The translations under genes were made by a program, and so were the position numbers. Below, piece by piece: positions 12,449 to 24,827 of a stretch of 64,000 nt of DNA. Numbering within the stretch: position 1 is the stretch's first letter; each line of letters starts with the position of its first letter. The stretch comes from Ischnura elegans. Its lineage: Eukaryota; Arthropoda; Insecta; Odonata; Coenagrionidae. The DNA lies in the NCBI RefSeq assembly GCF_921293095.1, contig NC_060247.1, forward strand, positions 54,595,111 to 54,659,110, written 5' to 3'. The notes below the pieces were generated by a model that was not told the DNA's origin, searched no databases, and saw nothing but the letters and a program-made list of their open reading frames with translations.

Positions 12449-13048
12449 CAGGATGTCCCATTTATCTTGACCATCCGAAATAACTTTTTGTCCAGATGCA
12501 AATTCAAAAATGCGTCAAGCAAATGTTCATTAGCCGTCAGGGGGACATTAATCAGCATGACTACCTTCCTTGTAGTTTTGTTATTTACAAAGATATGAAC
12601 AGCGGTATGTCTTTTTTAAATGGCACCCCATATTTTTTATTCGGCAATTCAACGGACGATGGTTAACTGAATGCCTGGTGTGTATTTTACTATGTTTTCA
12701 TTTGTTCACTGTCAACGTCAGCAAGTGAAGTCCAATACCCGCGTGCCTGCACTAAGCGCCAGAGAGTCAGTCATTTTTCATAGCACTTTGTTTATGTCAA
12801 CGGTCCACTGTGCTACATTTTTTAATAAGTCTTTAGGAGAGGAAATGAATTGCCGAATAAAAAATATAGGGTGCCATTTAAAAAAGACATACCGCTGTTC
12901 ATATCTTTGTGAATAACAAAGCTACAAGGAAGGCAATCATGCTAATTAATGTCCCCCTGACGGCTGATGGACATTTGCTTGACACATTTTTGAATTTACA
13001 TCTTGACAAAAAGTTATTTCGGGTGGTCAAGATAGAAGGGACTCCCTG
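12449..13048. mobile_element. 600-bp foldback element
   Basis: Inverted arms of about 200 bp (12449-12654 and 12849-13048) around a 190-bp centre. Ends read CAGGATGTCCC and (reverse complement) CAGGGAGTCCC. The arms are roughly 90% alike by eye. No clear target-site duplication. ORFs in the arms mirror each other and are not genes. The superfamily is undetermined. Confidence 0.85.
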
Positions 13049-13285
13049 TATTTTACTATGAGTACCGACGGAATTCTAAGAATAATGAGGTGTTGCTTGA
13101 CTTATGCAAGGGGGTAATTAAGAGTGCCAGAATCGTGGTTAGAAAGATAATATTGTACTGATAAGGCAAATAAAGATAGAAGTAGAATCGGACCAAAAAG
13201 GAACTTTCAATCATAACAGTTGATGTTTGCATTCATACCTTTAGTACCCGCCTTGCTCGGTTAATTATTCCGACTCATTTACCCC

Positions 13286-13535
13286 CTATAAAAAGCCATT
13301 CGGAAGCGGTAGATCAGAATAGATGTACATAATTATAAATTTTCCTCTCTGATAGAAATTTTGGTTACTGTGCAGTGGACCAACGATGGAATACTTCTCG
13401 TCATTTCGAAAATCAAACTCCTCCGCTCCCATTTCTTTCAGAATTCTAGGCATAAAATTCAATTTCATAAGTTCACTGGTTATACCGATCAAATTATCTG
13501 CAAAATTTCTTGAAATTTCCACCAACCTAGGACCA
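13286..13535 (-). CDS. Orphan exon-like ORF, function unknown
   Basis: The minus-strand frame reads VEISRNFADNLIGITSEL, then MKLNFMPRILKEMGAEEFDF and a less protein-like tail. A potential acceptor (GTCCTAG) precedes it. The amino-acid mix is more protein-like than its neighbours, but I recognise no family and see no companion exons. It may be chance or a relic. Confidence 0.2.
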
Positions 13536-14459
13536 CGGGAATAGCAAGATCCCTAAGAATTGTCAACTAAAACTTTGTGAATATTGAGAATAGCCGGGGT
13601 AAATAGCAATAGTTATGTTAAAAAAATAATTACTGAAAAAGATAAATGGGAATGAAATTATGAAAATATAATGCAAATTTTTAAAATATATTGTCATGCC
13701 CATTTGCTACATTTTTTATGCTACTAACCATTAAAGGAACTCCGCTGAAGCTGAAAGCTGTTCTACCTACAATAAATCCATGTTTTTTTGAGGAATTTCG
13801 AATCTGAAAACAGTGTAACAAATATTTCAATTTTTCCGTGACGCGATACCAAATATGTTTGCATCAAATCATTTTAAATCTTTTCTTTATTCATTTGGAG
13901 TGTTGATATTGATTAAGTGAGACTTAGTAAACACTTAGTTCCATGAGAAGCACGTTTCCAAAGCCTTATGACAAAATGTCTGGGTATTTATTTTTCCAAT
14001 TTCTCAGTTAATAATCCAATCTTCTGTCATTGCTCTTAGCTACCTTCTCACCAAAATCATATTTGCTTAATTAAGCACTAAATACCAGGTGGACTAGTTC
14101 ACTTGCGTGGGGTATGACGAGGAGCTTTATTGTACATGAAGAACTTACCTCGCCAAATATTTTTTTGTTAAAATATTTAAATTACGTGTCATCTTCCATT
14201 TCGGAGTTTTTTATTTTTGCTTGAAAAAGTACAGAAATGGTTAGTTTCTCGCAGCTACTCTAATAATATCCGTGTTGATAACCGTATAAGATTTTTATAA
14301 TTTCAAATAAAATTATGGAATTGCTATCGATAACGATAATACGAGGCATAAAAGTCTTCAATGGAATTTTGGGTGAATTTTGGCATCAAATTCCCAGCCC
14401 AGAAGCACTCGTTTCAAAGGGAAGAGAACTGACGAATCTAACGTATCCTCATCTTCCTA
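13536..14459. other. AT-rich intergenic DNA, nothing recognised
   Basis: No coding signal, palindrome or duplicated terminus found by eye. The foldback element ends before it and the G-rich patch follows. Confidence 0.55.
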
Positions 14460-14780
14460 CCTACACTCTTTGCCACGGCCTCCAACCACCCCTACCGGGT
14501 TTTTTTCGGGCAGGAGACGGCGGTAGGGGAGGGGTGGGAGAGGATGGGATAGTGGGAGGGGTGAGTGGTGGAGAGGGGAGGGGTAGGAATGGGTACATCC
14601 AGCATCGATCCGTGTCCTCTTCACGGCGACGCACTGTCTCCGAAGTCTGGCCTGAATTTTCGCTCGGGACTCACGAGGGGTTGTGTTGGGGAGGGGTTCG
14701 GAAGGGTGAAGGGAGGCGGGGGAAGAGGTGGAAGGCAAGTGCAGCGGAGGTGGGGTAGGGGGAGTGAGGGAACTTGTGTC
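14460..14780. other. G-rich low-complexity patch before the SINE pair
   Basis: Strong G-over-C skew with repeated GGGGAGG/GGAGGGG strings, which gives overlapping long ORFs on both strands. These are rich in Gly and Arg on one strand and Pro and Ser on the other. None has a recognisable domain. G runs here could form G-quadruplexes. Confidence 0.5.
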
Positions 14781-14866
14781 GCCTTTGGCACTGGCACCAA
14801 ACGGCATGAATCGAAAACTCAGTGACGTAATCGGGGATGTTGGATCTTTGGTACTCAATGGGAAAA

Positions 14867-15000
14867 GACTGGTGTGGCAGCCTACCAGATTCCCACCTAG
14901 CCGATCTAGGTTCAAATCCCGGCGGTTGCTGCGATTTACCAGAAACTACCCGATCCATGCTTGAGTGCCTTGTTAAAGGCACGTGGCAATAAGCTAGAAA
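14867..15000 (+). mobile_element. Truncated SINE head
   Basis: Carries CTGGTGTGGCAGCCTACCAG and a good B box AGGTTCAAATCCCGGCGG, followed by a short divergent body. It sits directly before the copy at 15.1 kb. It is not a functional tRNA gene because no cloverleaf acceptor stem closes. Confidence 0.7.
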
Positions 15001-15100
15001 CCTAATGACGTCATCAACTCAGGAAAAGTGGGCTGCAACTTTCGCGTTTTTTATTTAAGCTTTCAGAGATTGGCTGAATAAGACACACTTCTGCTTTGGG

Positions 15101-15350
15101 TTCATGTTGGTGTGGTGGCTAAAGTATTGGCTTCCCACCTAGCGGATATGGGTTCAAATCCCGGCGGTTGCAGCGATTTTTCAAAGACCCTGCTTGAGTT
15201 CTTTACGGAGGGCACTTCAATTACAGCACTCCGTCCGTCGAATGGGACGTTGAACTGTGGTCCCCTCGGCGCCTTCCGTTAAGAGTAGGCTAACGCTATC
15301 GCCAGGTTTCTCTCGCTCACAGCGGGAGATGACCACTACGTAGCATATTT
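15101..15350 (+). mobile_element. Older tRNA-derived SINE copy
   Basis: Contains GTTGGTGTGGTGGCTAAAGT, a B box GGTTCAAATCC and the body motif CACTCCGTCCGTCGAATGGG shared with the 19.3 and 22.2 kb copies. The 3' part diverges and the tail is degraded. Confidence 0.82.
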
Positions 15351-18300
15351 TCAGCCTCCCTGAATGGAAAAACTAGAGTGGGCAATGTAGGGGTTTTTGA
15401 ATCCTCTTTCAACACACCATTGGCCAACTAGAGCTAATATCTGAGCTTCCGCCAATCATCGACGAGTGCTCAGGCATGTAGCATCCAAAAAGACCGCTCC
15501 GAGATACAACTGAGCGCTGACACTGACTTGAGTACATTCATTGGTCGCATTCAGGGGGAAGACTTTATCTTAAATAATATATCACGAAACATTTTTCCCT
15601 CGTCGTTGAGGAACCATGATAACCAAAGCTTTGAAGTACAGCACTCCAGTTCAAACTTTTTCACTGTCAACAAATCTTTTACACTGTCATAATCACTCTC
15701 TTTTCTTTCATCATTTTCTTCTTACTGTTCACCTGATTTTATGTCTACATTCCTGAATAACAGCTCTCTGATAGGCTGATTAACTTGCCTAGGGTAGAAG
15801 GAAGAACAGTCGTAATAGTACTAGAGTGGAGGACCGTATCCATTTAATTGACACAAGTTCCTATGGTGGTTATTTTTTAAGGGACAATTTGGTTGCCCTT
15901 GGGACTGTACCAGAAAAGTGATGGAAATAAATTATACACAGTTTAATAAGGATGTCGATCCGGAGGTAAAGGAGGATAAGGAGATAAGGGACTGTTGATG
16001 AGGGAGAGGGTGGTAGAGTCCACCTGCACTAACTTTTAAAAGCTTAGGTAAATCTTACATTCTCATCCTCTATCCTTGCTTTCTCCGCTGCGGTCATTGT
16101 CCATGCCTCACTTCCGTATAGGAGCATGCTCCAAATGTAGGTTCTTATAAATTGTTCCTTTACTTCCATTTTTAAGTTTCCCACTGTAAGCAGGTCTTTC
16201 TTTTGATGGAATTCTCTCTTCGCCAGGGCTATTCTGCTGATAATTTCTTTCTTGCTTCTCCCGTCACTTGTAATCTTGCTTTCCAAATTACCGAATTCAT
16301 CCACCTCTATCAGTTAATTCTTCCCTATTTTAATTTTAGTCTTGACTTCTTCTCTTCTGTGGCATACTAATATATTGGTTTTCTTTGTAAGTAAATATTT
16401 AATGGTAATTATTGAAAATATACCAAAGTTCTCCTCGGAAAAATTTAGAAAGAATTATTCTCTGTAGAGTAATCAGCTGCAGAGTTATAAGTAGTTTCAA
16501 GACGGCGTTAATGAAAACCGATAATAAAAGATAACTTTAGCTGATGATGAAATGGTGCCTGATTCCCCTTGCGTAGCTGTAAAACAACTCGAGGCGCGAG
16601 TGTTTGTCAAATTTTTTAAATCAAATTTTATGCGATGCTAATGGAGCTTTTTCATAAAAATATTATGCATGGTGATGAACGATACATATTGACTGAATCC
16701 TTTTAGCATTTTTTAAATAAAATCCCAACTTAATTCTCGTCAAACCTCAATTTAGCACGATCTTGATTAATAGTGCGTTTTGGCTCTGATCTTAGGAGGT
16801 ATAAAACTGACTACACTACTGCCTCATCAATGATATCTCGAAAGTCTTGCCAAGAGTGGGGAATTTTGTAGCAAGACGGTATTTCTCATGGGAGCCTACA
16901 GAAATGGTTAAGGGCTTTCATTATCGCAGCGAATGTTTTGTTGAAATTCTATCGTTTCTAAATTATCAACCAACAAAAATGCGTGTTTTTATCTGCCTCA
17001 GGAAGTGAATAATGATAATAATATTTTTAGTTTTTATTTACATGTGTTATATGCTTTCCTGAAATTTTTGGATCTTGAACTCTGTGATCATTATATTTTT
17101 TTCAATCGTAGTAAGGCACTAAGGCAGCATACTACAGCCTGGTACGTACATAACTGCGACATCGTTTCCAATCCTTTCGCAAAAATTTAAGTGCGATTGC
17201 TACCTAAATTCCAGGAAATGGAGGTTGATGCGTTTTTTTTCATTTCAAAACACGGAAAATATGTTTTTCGGGTTTATACGGACGGCCTCGTCTATCTAAT
17301 CCCTTGGCATTCGAATGGAGTTTACCAATTTTTTTAGCGTCCTCTCCAGCAATTCACATTCTTCTTCAGATCTAGTAACACGTATCGTGACCCCAGTGCA
17401 TCAGACATTCTGTACCAAGTGCGGCTGAAGGATATGGTATTCAGGGAGCGTATATCGCACGATTGCTCTTCCGGAACACGGTTCCGACACTGTCCAACTT
17501 CGCCCGCCTACTTCGGCCATAAATATTTTTTTGCTCTACCCTGTGTCCTTTCCTTGTCTTGAAATTGGACTATATTTTATGATATCCTCATCATTTTGGA
17601 GTTTTTGTCGCCAGAATCGGTAGGCCAGTGCTTCTTGTAGAAGTTTCTCAACGTTTACGCTTATTTTGGCAATTTTCCGTCTCAGTGGTTTGGAGTTTGG
17701 ACGCATCAGCTAGCAGAAAAAAAACGTGAAGTTCATGCACGTACAAATGTTACCAATGGGAATAAGAAAAAAGTATGGTTGCTCCTTACTTTTCCGAGGG
17801 GTAGAAAGATTTGAAACGCGATAGCTGAGTTGTTACTTCGAGCATTTGTATTCCAAGAGTATCGATAAAACTTGTGCAACTATATGTAGTTTTTAAACTT
17901 TCCTTTTTGGTGTACAAGCTGCTCTACCAAAGCACACTCTCCAATTCGCGTATCTGTATATGAACCGTAAACTTTTTTTAAGAATCTTAGAAATTTTTCC
18001 ATCGTGTCTCAGACAATCGTCGTGGGACAAATAGATGGTAAGAAATATTAGGATTGTTGACCACTGATGACGAGAAATTTTTTCCTAAGAAGTTAAGAAA
18101 AGCTTCAAGACTGACAATAAGTCATCGATCGAGTTTCCGTTCTTATGAACGTATCCCAAAAAGCTCCCATTCTCTTAAGTATATCTCTGGTAAAATCATA
18201 GGCAATAATTGGCATGCCAAGTTGTAAATCCTCATTGGCACATTATTTTTTCATGTGTACATGATATTTTATGACATAAATCACGGTATCACAGCACACA

Positions 18301-18705
18301 TTTATACATCATGAAATATTTGGCACCTAGGTGCCAGCTGGCACCCTGTATGTCATGATGAAGGACGGCATTCTTAACCAAGATCATTTTCGCCATTTAA
18401 AGATGGCGAATTAAATGTAGATGAAAACCCAAGGATCGTCGTCCTACTTTTTATGTAAAGCGGCAAGAATATCTAGGCTAAATATTCTCTCTGACTAGTA
18501 TATATCTGTATATCAAGAGCGCATGACGCACTCATCCATTCATAACAATGCAATCCTAAGATTGGTATAGTTTAATCCTTCATTTTTCCCTTTCCCGAGC
18601 TATTTCCTGCAGTTCCCCGATTTTCTTTTTACTCCTACCTAATTTACTGCCTGCGCCATCATACTGTATCTCTACTTTTGTTTTTCATTACTTTAGGAGG
18701 AGGTT
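15351..18705. other. Intergenic DNA around one RTE fragment
   Basis: Contains the RTE relic at 16050-16388. The rest is AT-rich with small hairpins (for example GGCACCTAGGTGCC near 18320-18335) but no gene. Confidence 0.5.
16050..16388 (-). mobile_element. RTE LINE fragment
   Basis: Minus-strand translation gives KITSDGRSKKEIISRIALAK, then FIRTYIWSMLLYGSEAW and TMTAAEKARIE. These match the C-terminal domain of the RTE copy at 62.4-64 kb with substitutions. An upstream stop breaks the frame (KIKIGKN*LIEVDEF). It is an isolated, truncated relic at both ends. Confidence 0.85.
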
Positions 18706-19110
18706 GGGGAGACAATTTTAAGCATAATTTTTCCATAAACATTGCGTCGCAACTCCTTAGTTACTTTTACGTTTAGAACAATAAATCTCGAAATGAGCGA
18801 GATTGCGAAATCGAAATGTTGATACTCGCTGAAAGCTCTCGCACAATTAATCTCAAACATTAATTGTTTCAAGCAATTATAATCGCAGTTATTCGACCAA
18901 CCTTAATTATTAAATGTCCTTAAAAATCGAATTAAACAAAATGTCAAATACCCTAGAAAAACAGTTTTCATGGCAACTGCAAAGATCATCCAAAAGATTG
19001 TTGTCAACTGTAAAGGTGATCCAAAAGAATATTTGCGTTGCCATAACTCAGTAGCAAAGGAGTTGCGACCCCATGTTTATGAACAAAAGCTGCTTAAAAT
19101 TGTCTCCAAT
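18706..19110. mobile_element. Foldback element with 60-bp arms
   Basis: GGGAGACAATTTTAAGC near 18708 is mirrored by the reverse complement near 19110. Both arms continue through ATAAACAT and GTCGCAACTCCTT. The interior holds an imperfect direct repeat around GATCCAAAAGA. Non-coding. Confidence 0.78.
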
Positions 19111-19331
19111 GCCTACCACCTGCAATATTTCAGATTCCTCCTCAAACTCCCTGTATTTCTCACGTAATAGCTAATGTTTTATTGAGTCGTATTGTAAGGT
19201 CCATCCACCGGGTCCTCCTCTCGGGTAAGCATGTGATGCTCCAAATTTCCCTATCTTCTAATTTTTGACACATCGTTTCTTCCTTAACCCGTCCATTTGA
19301 TCCTCAGCACCACCTCTGCTAAGTCTCGATC

Positions 19332-19632
19332 GGGGATCGGGTTGGTGTGGTGGCTATAGTGTTGGCTTCCCACCCGGCGGGCTCGGTTTCAAATCCCGGC
19401 GGTGGAAAATATTTTCAGAGACTGCCCGATTCCTGCTTGAATGTTGTGTGGAGGACATTTCAAGCGCAACACTCCGTCCGTCGGATGGGACGTTAAGCCG
19501 TGGTCCCCTTGGCGCCTTTCGTTAAGAGTAGGCTGATGCCGACGCCGGGTTTCTCTCCACCCTTCCTTCCATACCTTTCCCTCATGGCGCAAATGACCTC
19601 AGCTGTCGGTCGCCTCCTGCAATACCATACCC
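19332..19632 (+). mobile_element. tRNA-derived SINE
   Basis: Same family as 22192-22482, with the same head, a B box variant GTTTCAAATCC and the CGCCTCCTGCAATACCATAC tail. No clear target-site duplication is visible. ORFs called across it are artefacts of the repeat. Confidence 0.88.
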
Positions 19633-22179
19633 AAACTCTACATCGAAAATCACGATGGTCTCCATTTTTAAGGACAAGCCCAATTTTTTCAGGCCTTTTC
19701 GTTGGAGTGATTGCGGGATTTAAATCAATGGAGATTCGTAGGTTTACTGAGTATGTGTTGCAGGCTTGTTAATATTCGAAGGTATTTCCAGGTCCCTGAA
19801 GTTGCGTTCACAAACCTATGCGTTGTAAATGAAACTAGGATCTAACTCGAACGAATTTTAGCCAGGAAAATTTCTCGTGCCAAGCATTGCAAGACTGAAA
19901 ATAAAGGAAGCGGGTAAAAATATGCAGTGGAGCATAAAAAGTGGAGCATGAAACATCCTGAGGTAGTTTTATTACTCGGTCGATATTTGCACACAGCATT
20001 CAAAATTGTTGAATAACGAAGCTATACGTGCCCTTACGCCAATTACCTCCGGCTTCTACCATATACCGGATAGGCATGTGATGAAATTTTCCTACTTCGT
20101 AATGAGCTAGTATTGAAGGAAGAGCCGTGTATCGAGCATTCCGAAATAGAGGAAGTCGAAAAAAAACTTTAAAGTTTGTTAAATGCCAAAGTTTCAGTGA
20201 CATCATGGCAAAATTAGCAGTGCCAGAACGCACTTTCCGTAACATTTTTAGAAGTGAAATATTAATCTGTGTGTTTTGTTATTACAAGTTATCATTTACA
20301 TTTTATTACAATGTTTTGTTTTAGCAACGAACGCAAGAAAGAAACAGTCATTAGAGTAGCGCTGGCGAAGAGGGCTTTCTACAAAAAGAAGAATCTTCTT
20401 ACAGCTGAGAATACAAGCATAGAAGTAAGGAAACAATTCATGAGATGCTGCATATGGAGTACGTTTCTCTATGAAAGCGAGGCTTGAGCATTGACAGCAG
20501 CGGTGGAAGCATTCGAAATGTGTTGCAACCGAAGAATGATGAAAATAAAATGGATTGACCGGGTAAGTAACTTAAGTAAGTAAAACTATAAAAACAGACA
20601 TTGCGTGAGTGATGGACAACATTTTTACGGTTCAATATTTATTACTAAGAATATTCTTAGTGACACGAAATCGTGGTAACTGAATAGGGATGTGCATTTT
20701 TTTGGTCTCGTGGATTTTCAAAAAGTCTTTTCTGACCATAGAAACTAGAACATTCTGTTTAATTTCTCTACTCTTATGTCAACTTTTTCAAATTCTTGCA
20801 AACACATGCTCCACTTATCCTTCGCTCACATTTTATTATTAGCTTTCCCTCTGAATAATGTGACAGCCACCTAATATTGCACTTCAAGTTATTTTGATCT
20901 GTTAGTAGCGAGCCTCAACTTATAATCTTAGGAAGTCATTTCTTTTAATTCAACTTCAAATTATTTTTAATTGCAAAGAAAAAGATGTCATTATATTTCA
21001 CTCAATATCCATATGTAGGCGTAGTTATACAAGATAATTTTGTACTAGAAGTTGTATCAGTTCATTTCTATTCGTTTACCTCTGGCAAAAGGCGTCAGCT
21101 TTAATGTACGAAAAGAAACATAATTTTTTCCACGTGATTGTTGTATACATTTTACCACACATCTTTTGCTGCTTCTTCAAAAACATTATAGGAGAATATA
21201 ATTAACTTTTACTAAAAAAATCAGAAATGTTTTTATCTCGTCTTCCGACCTGGAAGCATAGCCATTACTCTTCTTGGATCATTTTTAAGACCCTACATAA
21301 CCTTTAAATACAATAGTTTGCCTGTATTTTTGGTAGTGCACTTTTAAGCATAAAAAATAATATGCAATGAAAATAATAATGGAATATATATGGAATAAAT
21401 AATAATTGAAATAAATATAATTCATTAGTGACTCTCCGAATGAATTGTAGTTGGTCATATGTAGGTTTCCATCTATACAATAATTGTTTCCATGCTAAGC
21501 TAAGATTTTTTCTATTAATTTATCGTTGCTTTGAGGTACAAGGTTGAATTTGGAACACTTTCCTGAAATCTGTTAGCATTATTATATTTTTTTGTTGAAA
21601 ACTATTATTGATTCAATTACTTTCAACTTTTAAGTGGATATAAATGTATTTGCTTGAATAATTTTCTTAACTTCTCATTAAAGTTAGGTTGAAATAAGTT
21701 CTATGCATATGTAAACAAAGTAATTTTAAAATGATTCATCTACATTCAGCGTATTAGGATTTAAAATAAAATATTTCTTTACTTAAGATTTAGACACGAA
21801 TCAAAGTTTGCTAAGTGATGAAAATAATTTTAATATATTGAAATTGCGACTTTCGTAAAGTTTCAATTTTATTCCAAGTGAAATTTTGCCACATCCTGAA
21901 TTATCTCTGCCTATATCTCTTATTTGATAAAACTGTGCTTAATGAATCGTGGCATGATCTCCAAAATGGTGCCCTTTGTGAACAGAGTCTTTCTATGACA
22001 TCGGTGCCTTTAATTCTCAGATGTACAGTGCAGATGTTATAATTGAAAAGCTATTACATTAGCTTTCTCCATGTTAACCTTTGTTTCACATCAAGTTGAT
22101 CCTCAGCCAACGTTCCCGTTGCTTTGCCGTTCATTTTTTATTTCGTGCTGATTTTAATGCCTTATCGTATTTTTTAGAT
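19633..22179. other. Intergenic DNA, strongly AT-rich from 20.6 kb
   Basis: Holds the RTE fragment at 20325-20575. The remaining 2.2 kb shows no ORF with a domain and no clear repeat. Confidence 0.55.
20325..20575 (+). mobile_element. RTE LINE fragment, plus strand
   Basis: Reads KKETVIRVALAKRAFYKKKN, LLTAENTSIEVRKQF, a stop within the GSEAW motif, then VEAFEMCC and MMKIKWIDRVS. It is close to the terminal copy at 62.4 kb (identical over LLTAENTSIEVRKQF) but internally broken. Only the C-terminal domain is present. Confidence 0.85.
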
Positions 22180-22191
22180 GTGAATATTATC

Positions 22192-22482
22192 GGGGATCGG
22201 GTTGGTGTGGTGGCTAGAGTATTGGCTTCCCAACCCGTTGGCTCGGGTTCAAATCCCGGCGGTGGCTTTTCAGAGACTGCCCGATCCCTGCTTTAATGTT
22301 GTGTGGAGGACATTTCAAGCGCAACAGTCCGTCAGACAGATGGGACGTTAAGGCTTGGCGCCTTTCGTGAAGAATAGGCTACTACCGACGCTGGGTTTCT
22401 CTCCACCCTTCCTTACCCACCCTTCCCTCATGGAGCAAATGACCTAAGCTGTTGGTCGCCTCCTTCAAATACTATACCATAC
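22192..22482 (+). mobile_element. tRNA-derived SINE
   Basis: Head GGGGATCGGGTTGGTGTGGT with an A-box-like TGGCTAGAGTATTGG and a B box GGTTCAAATCC, the RNA polymerase III internal promoter. The body ends in CGCCTCCTTCAAATACTATACC. A 12-bp near-duplication (GTGAATATTATC at 22180, GTGATTGTTATC at 22483) brackets it, with 10 of 12 bases matching. Confidence 0.9.
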
Positions 22483-22494
22483 GTGATTGTTATC

Positions 22495-23299
22495 ATTTTC
22501 TATATTGGCGGGTTCTAGGTTGGCGGGAAATAGTCCTTTATAATCGCCTTTCGTAAGCTCTAATCAATGCTCAAGAAGTTAATGAAAGATGTCCAGAAAT
22601 CTCATTCCTATTGCTCAAAATAAATCTAAATCAACAATTTTCTTTACGTGTTTGTAATGTATTTTGAAATAAAATGTCACCGAATTGGTAGGTTCTATGT
22701 ACGGACCAAGTGATCGCAAAAATATTCTTAAGGGCTGTTTCCCATGCCTATTTTAAGCACGTCAACCTTGCGAATTGCTCTCCAAGTGAAGTCTTTACAT
22801 AGACTTTAAAGGAGCTTATAGTTTTAATATTCATTCAGTCTATCAAGCATGAGGAGCTAGCTACTCGTCCAATAACCTTGAAGTCGAAGTTGATAAAATT
22901 CGAATTAAGTTGTTTAAGGACATTTAACTGCGAATTCAGCAAAAATTGCAAAATCTTCAAAGCCGTAGGTGGGTACGTAATATATCTTTTATAGCGATTA
23001 AGTACATCCCCTGGCCTGTCACCAGATAAATCAATTTTTAATGGCAGTGTAATACTGGATAACATTCTACTACTAGTCGAATGTATAGAAAATGAGGGCA
23101 TAATAGCCGTAAAACAAAAGAGTGCTCACAAGCGCAGCTAAAATTAGGGCAGTAAAAATATTTGTCGCGATGTCTATCATAAAATCGAATCCCAAAAAAA
23201 AAAACAACAAATTCAGAAAGTGAAACATGTATTGTTTCTTGGGATTTCATATTCAGATGCCCCAACCTTCCACCGCCTTAAGGTGTCTTCGAGCTTATT
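22495..23299 (-). other. Possible 3' remainder of the CR1-like LINE
   Basis: Short minus-strand ORFs (22835-23101 and 23038-23265) lie downstream of the RT relic but show no LINE motif. They could be decayed 3' sequence of that element or unrelated. Confidence 0.3.
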
Positions 23300-24800
23300 C
23301 AGGCTCAACGGCGTATAAGAGATTTTGTTCCACGTAAAATAGTATCTATATATTCTGAAGGCGTGTATTCCTTCGTCGAATACCATATGCTCGCTGCATT
23401 TTCAAGATGTGGCCGGACGAGTGCGAAAAAGTACCCCTCATTAATCTTCCATCCGAAAATATTGCCATCACACGCTTGACGAATCATCACTTCTTCAGGG
23501 CTGTGCCACACATATTTTTTATGTGTGTTCCTCAAGATAGGTTTCAGGCCATCGTAATTCAAAGTAAACATGTACATGGGAATGGTTGGATGAGCCCCGC
23601 AAGAAATGTACCACCGTGCATTTGCTATGATTAATTTCGAGTCCCCACTCTTGCCTCCACACATGAACTTAGTTTAAATCTGATGATATAATTTCAAAGT
23701 CAGAGTAATCACTAATTTCGCGATAGATGGCAGCGTCGTCAGCAAATAAACGTATATTACTGCTTATTCTACAGGTATGGTATGGTATTTGGAGGAGGCG
23801 ACCGACAGCTGAGGTCATTTGCGCCATGAGGTAAGGGTAGGTAAGGAAGGGTGAAGTGAAACCCGGCGTTGGCATCAACCTGCTCTCAACGAAAGGCGCC
23901 AAGGGGACCACGGCTTAACGTCCCATCCGATAGACGGAGTGTTGCCCTTGAAATGTCCTCCACACAACATTAAAGCAGGGATCGGGCAGTCTCTGAAAAT
24001 TCTCTGCCGCTGCCGGGATTTGAAGCCGGGCCCACCGGGTGGGAAACCAATACTCTAGCAACCACACCAACCCTATCCCCCTTATTCTACAGCATAGGTC
24101 GTTTATGTATACGTATATAATGAAGAACAAAAGGAGGACTCTTCTTTGAGAGACACCTGATGTCACTTAAACTAAGTATGTTAGAGCTAATTCCATCAAG
24201 AACTTGTAATTAGTAATTTTGCTAACGATCACTCAGAAAGCCGAGTATCCACTTTACTTATACAGTCTCATTTAACCAGTATGGCTGCAATTTGAATAAA
24301 AAGTTTTTGCGAAATTCTTTGTCGAAAGCTTTCTTGAAGTTTAGAAATAATGCCTCAACTTGTTTTTTCGATTCATCAGATTTAAGAGCTTATTGAATAA
24401 AGAAGACGAGCTGTGTTTCGCATGGTCTACCTTTCCGGAAGCCGTGCTGACAGCCATGTAGGAAGTTGCGACTGTCCAGGAAAGTCATGATATTGCTAAC
24501 AACGCTATATTCTAGAATCTTGTCTATATTTGGCGTTCATGAACTTGGTCCATAGTTTCCTAGGTCTTGTCAGTCTCCCTTTTCCAACATCGGTAAAACG
24601 TTTTTAACGTTCCAGTTCATTGGTATATTTTCTTCGGATAATGATATGGTGAATATTACCTATCTCAAATAAAGAAAACAGAGCCATCAGTGACGTTAAC
24701 TGCTTGAGGACGGGTATTCCTTTCGGACCCGGAGATTTATTTTGTAGCTGTGTAGTTATGCCATAGCGTCGATTACAGTTTTAACGTATAAAATTGTTTC
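23300..24800 (-). mobile_element. Decayed CR1/Rex1-group LINE reverse transcriptase
   Basis: Minus-strand reading, across several frames, gives the order expected of a CR1/L2/Rex1-type RT. First come SLSEENIPMNW and ILEYSVVSNIMTFLDS, then HGFRKGRPCETQLV and FLNFKKAFDKEF (motif A). These are followed by a decayed SGVPQGS region and YINDLCCRI, then LFADDAAIYREI (motif C) and GLEINHSKCTVVHF. Last is ALVRPHLENAASIWYS. Many stops and shifts show great age. A SINE has inserted between YINDL and LFADD. The group name rests on motif resemblance only. Confidence 0.82.
23775..24080 (-). mobile_element. tRNA-derived SINE inserted in the LINE RT
   Basis: Minus-orientation copy of the window's SINE family, flanked by a 12-bp target-site duplication CTTATTCTACAG at 23763-23774 and 24081-24092. 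The tRNA-related head (with a slightly decayed B box) lies at the 24080 end. The tail of repeated ACCAT/ATACC units lies at the 23775 end. The insertion is younger than the LINE it interrupts. Confidence 0.92.
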
Positions 24801-24827
24801 AGGATTGATTTTGCGGAAGTTCTATAT

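Noticed and set aside
12373..12916. ORFs in the foldback arms
   Set aside because: They fall in or between the inverted arms and show no domain.
14457..14982. Four overlapping ORFs of 78-152 codons on both strands
   Set aside because: They arise from a G-rich low-complexity stretch and a SINE head. The products are Gly/Arg or Pro/Ser strings with no domain.
19332..22482. tRNA genes
   Set aside because: The Pol III boxes belong to SINE heads. No cloverleaf with a closed acceptor stem and anticodon arm could be drawn.
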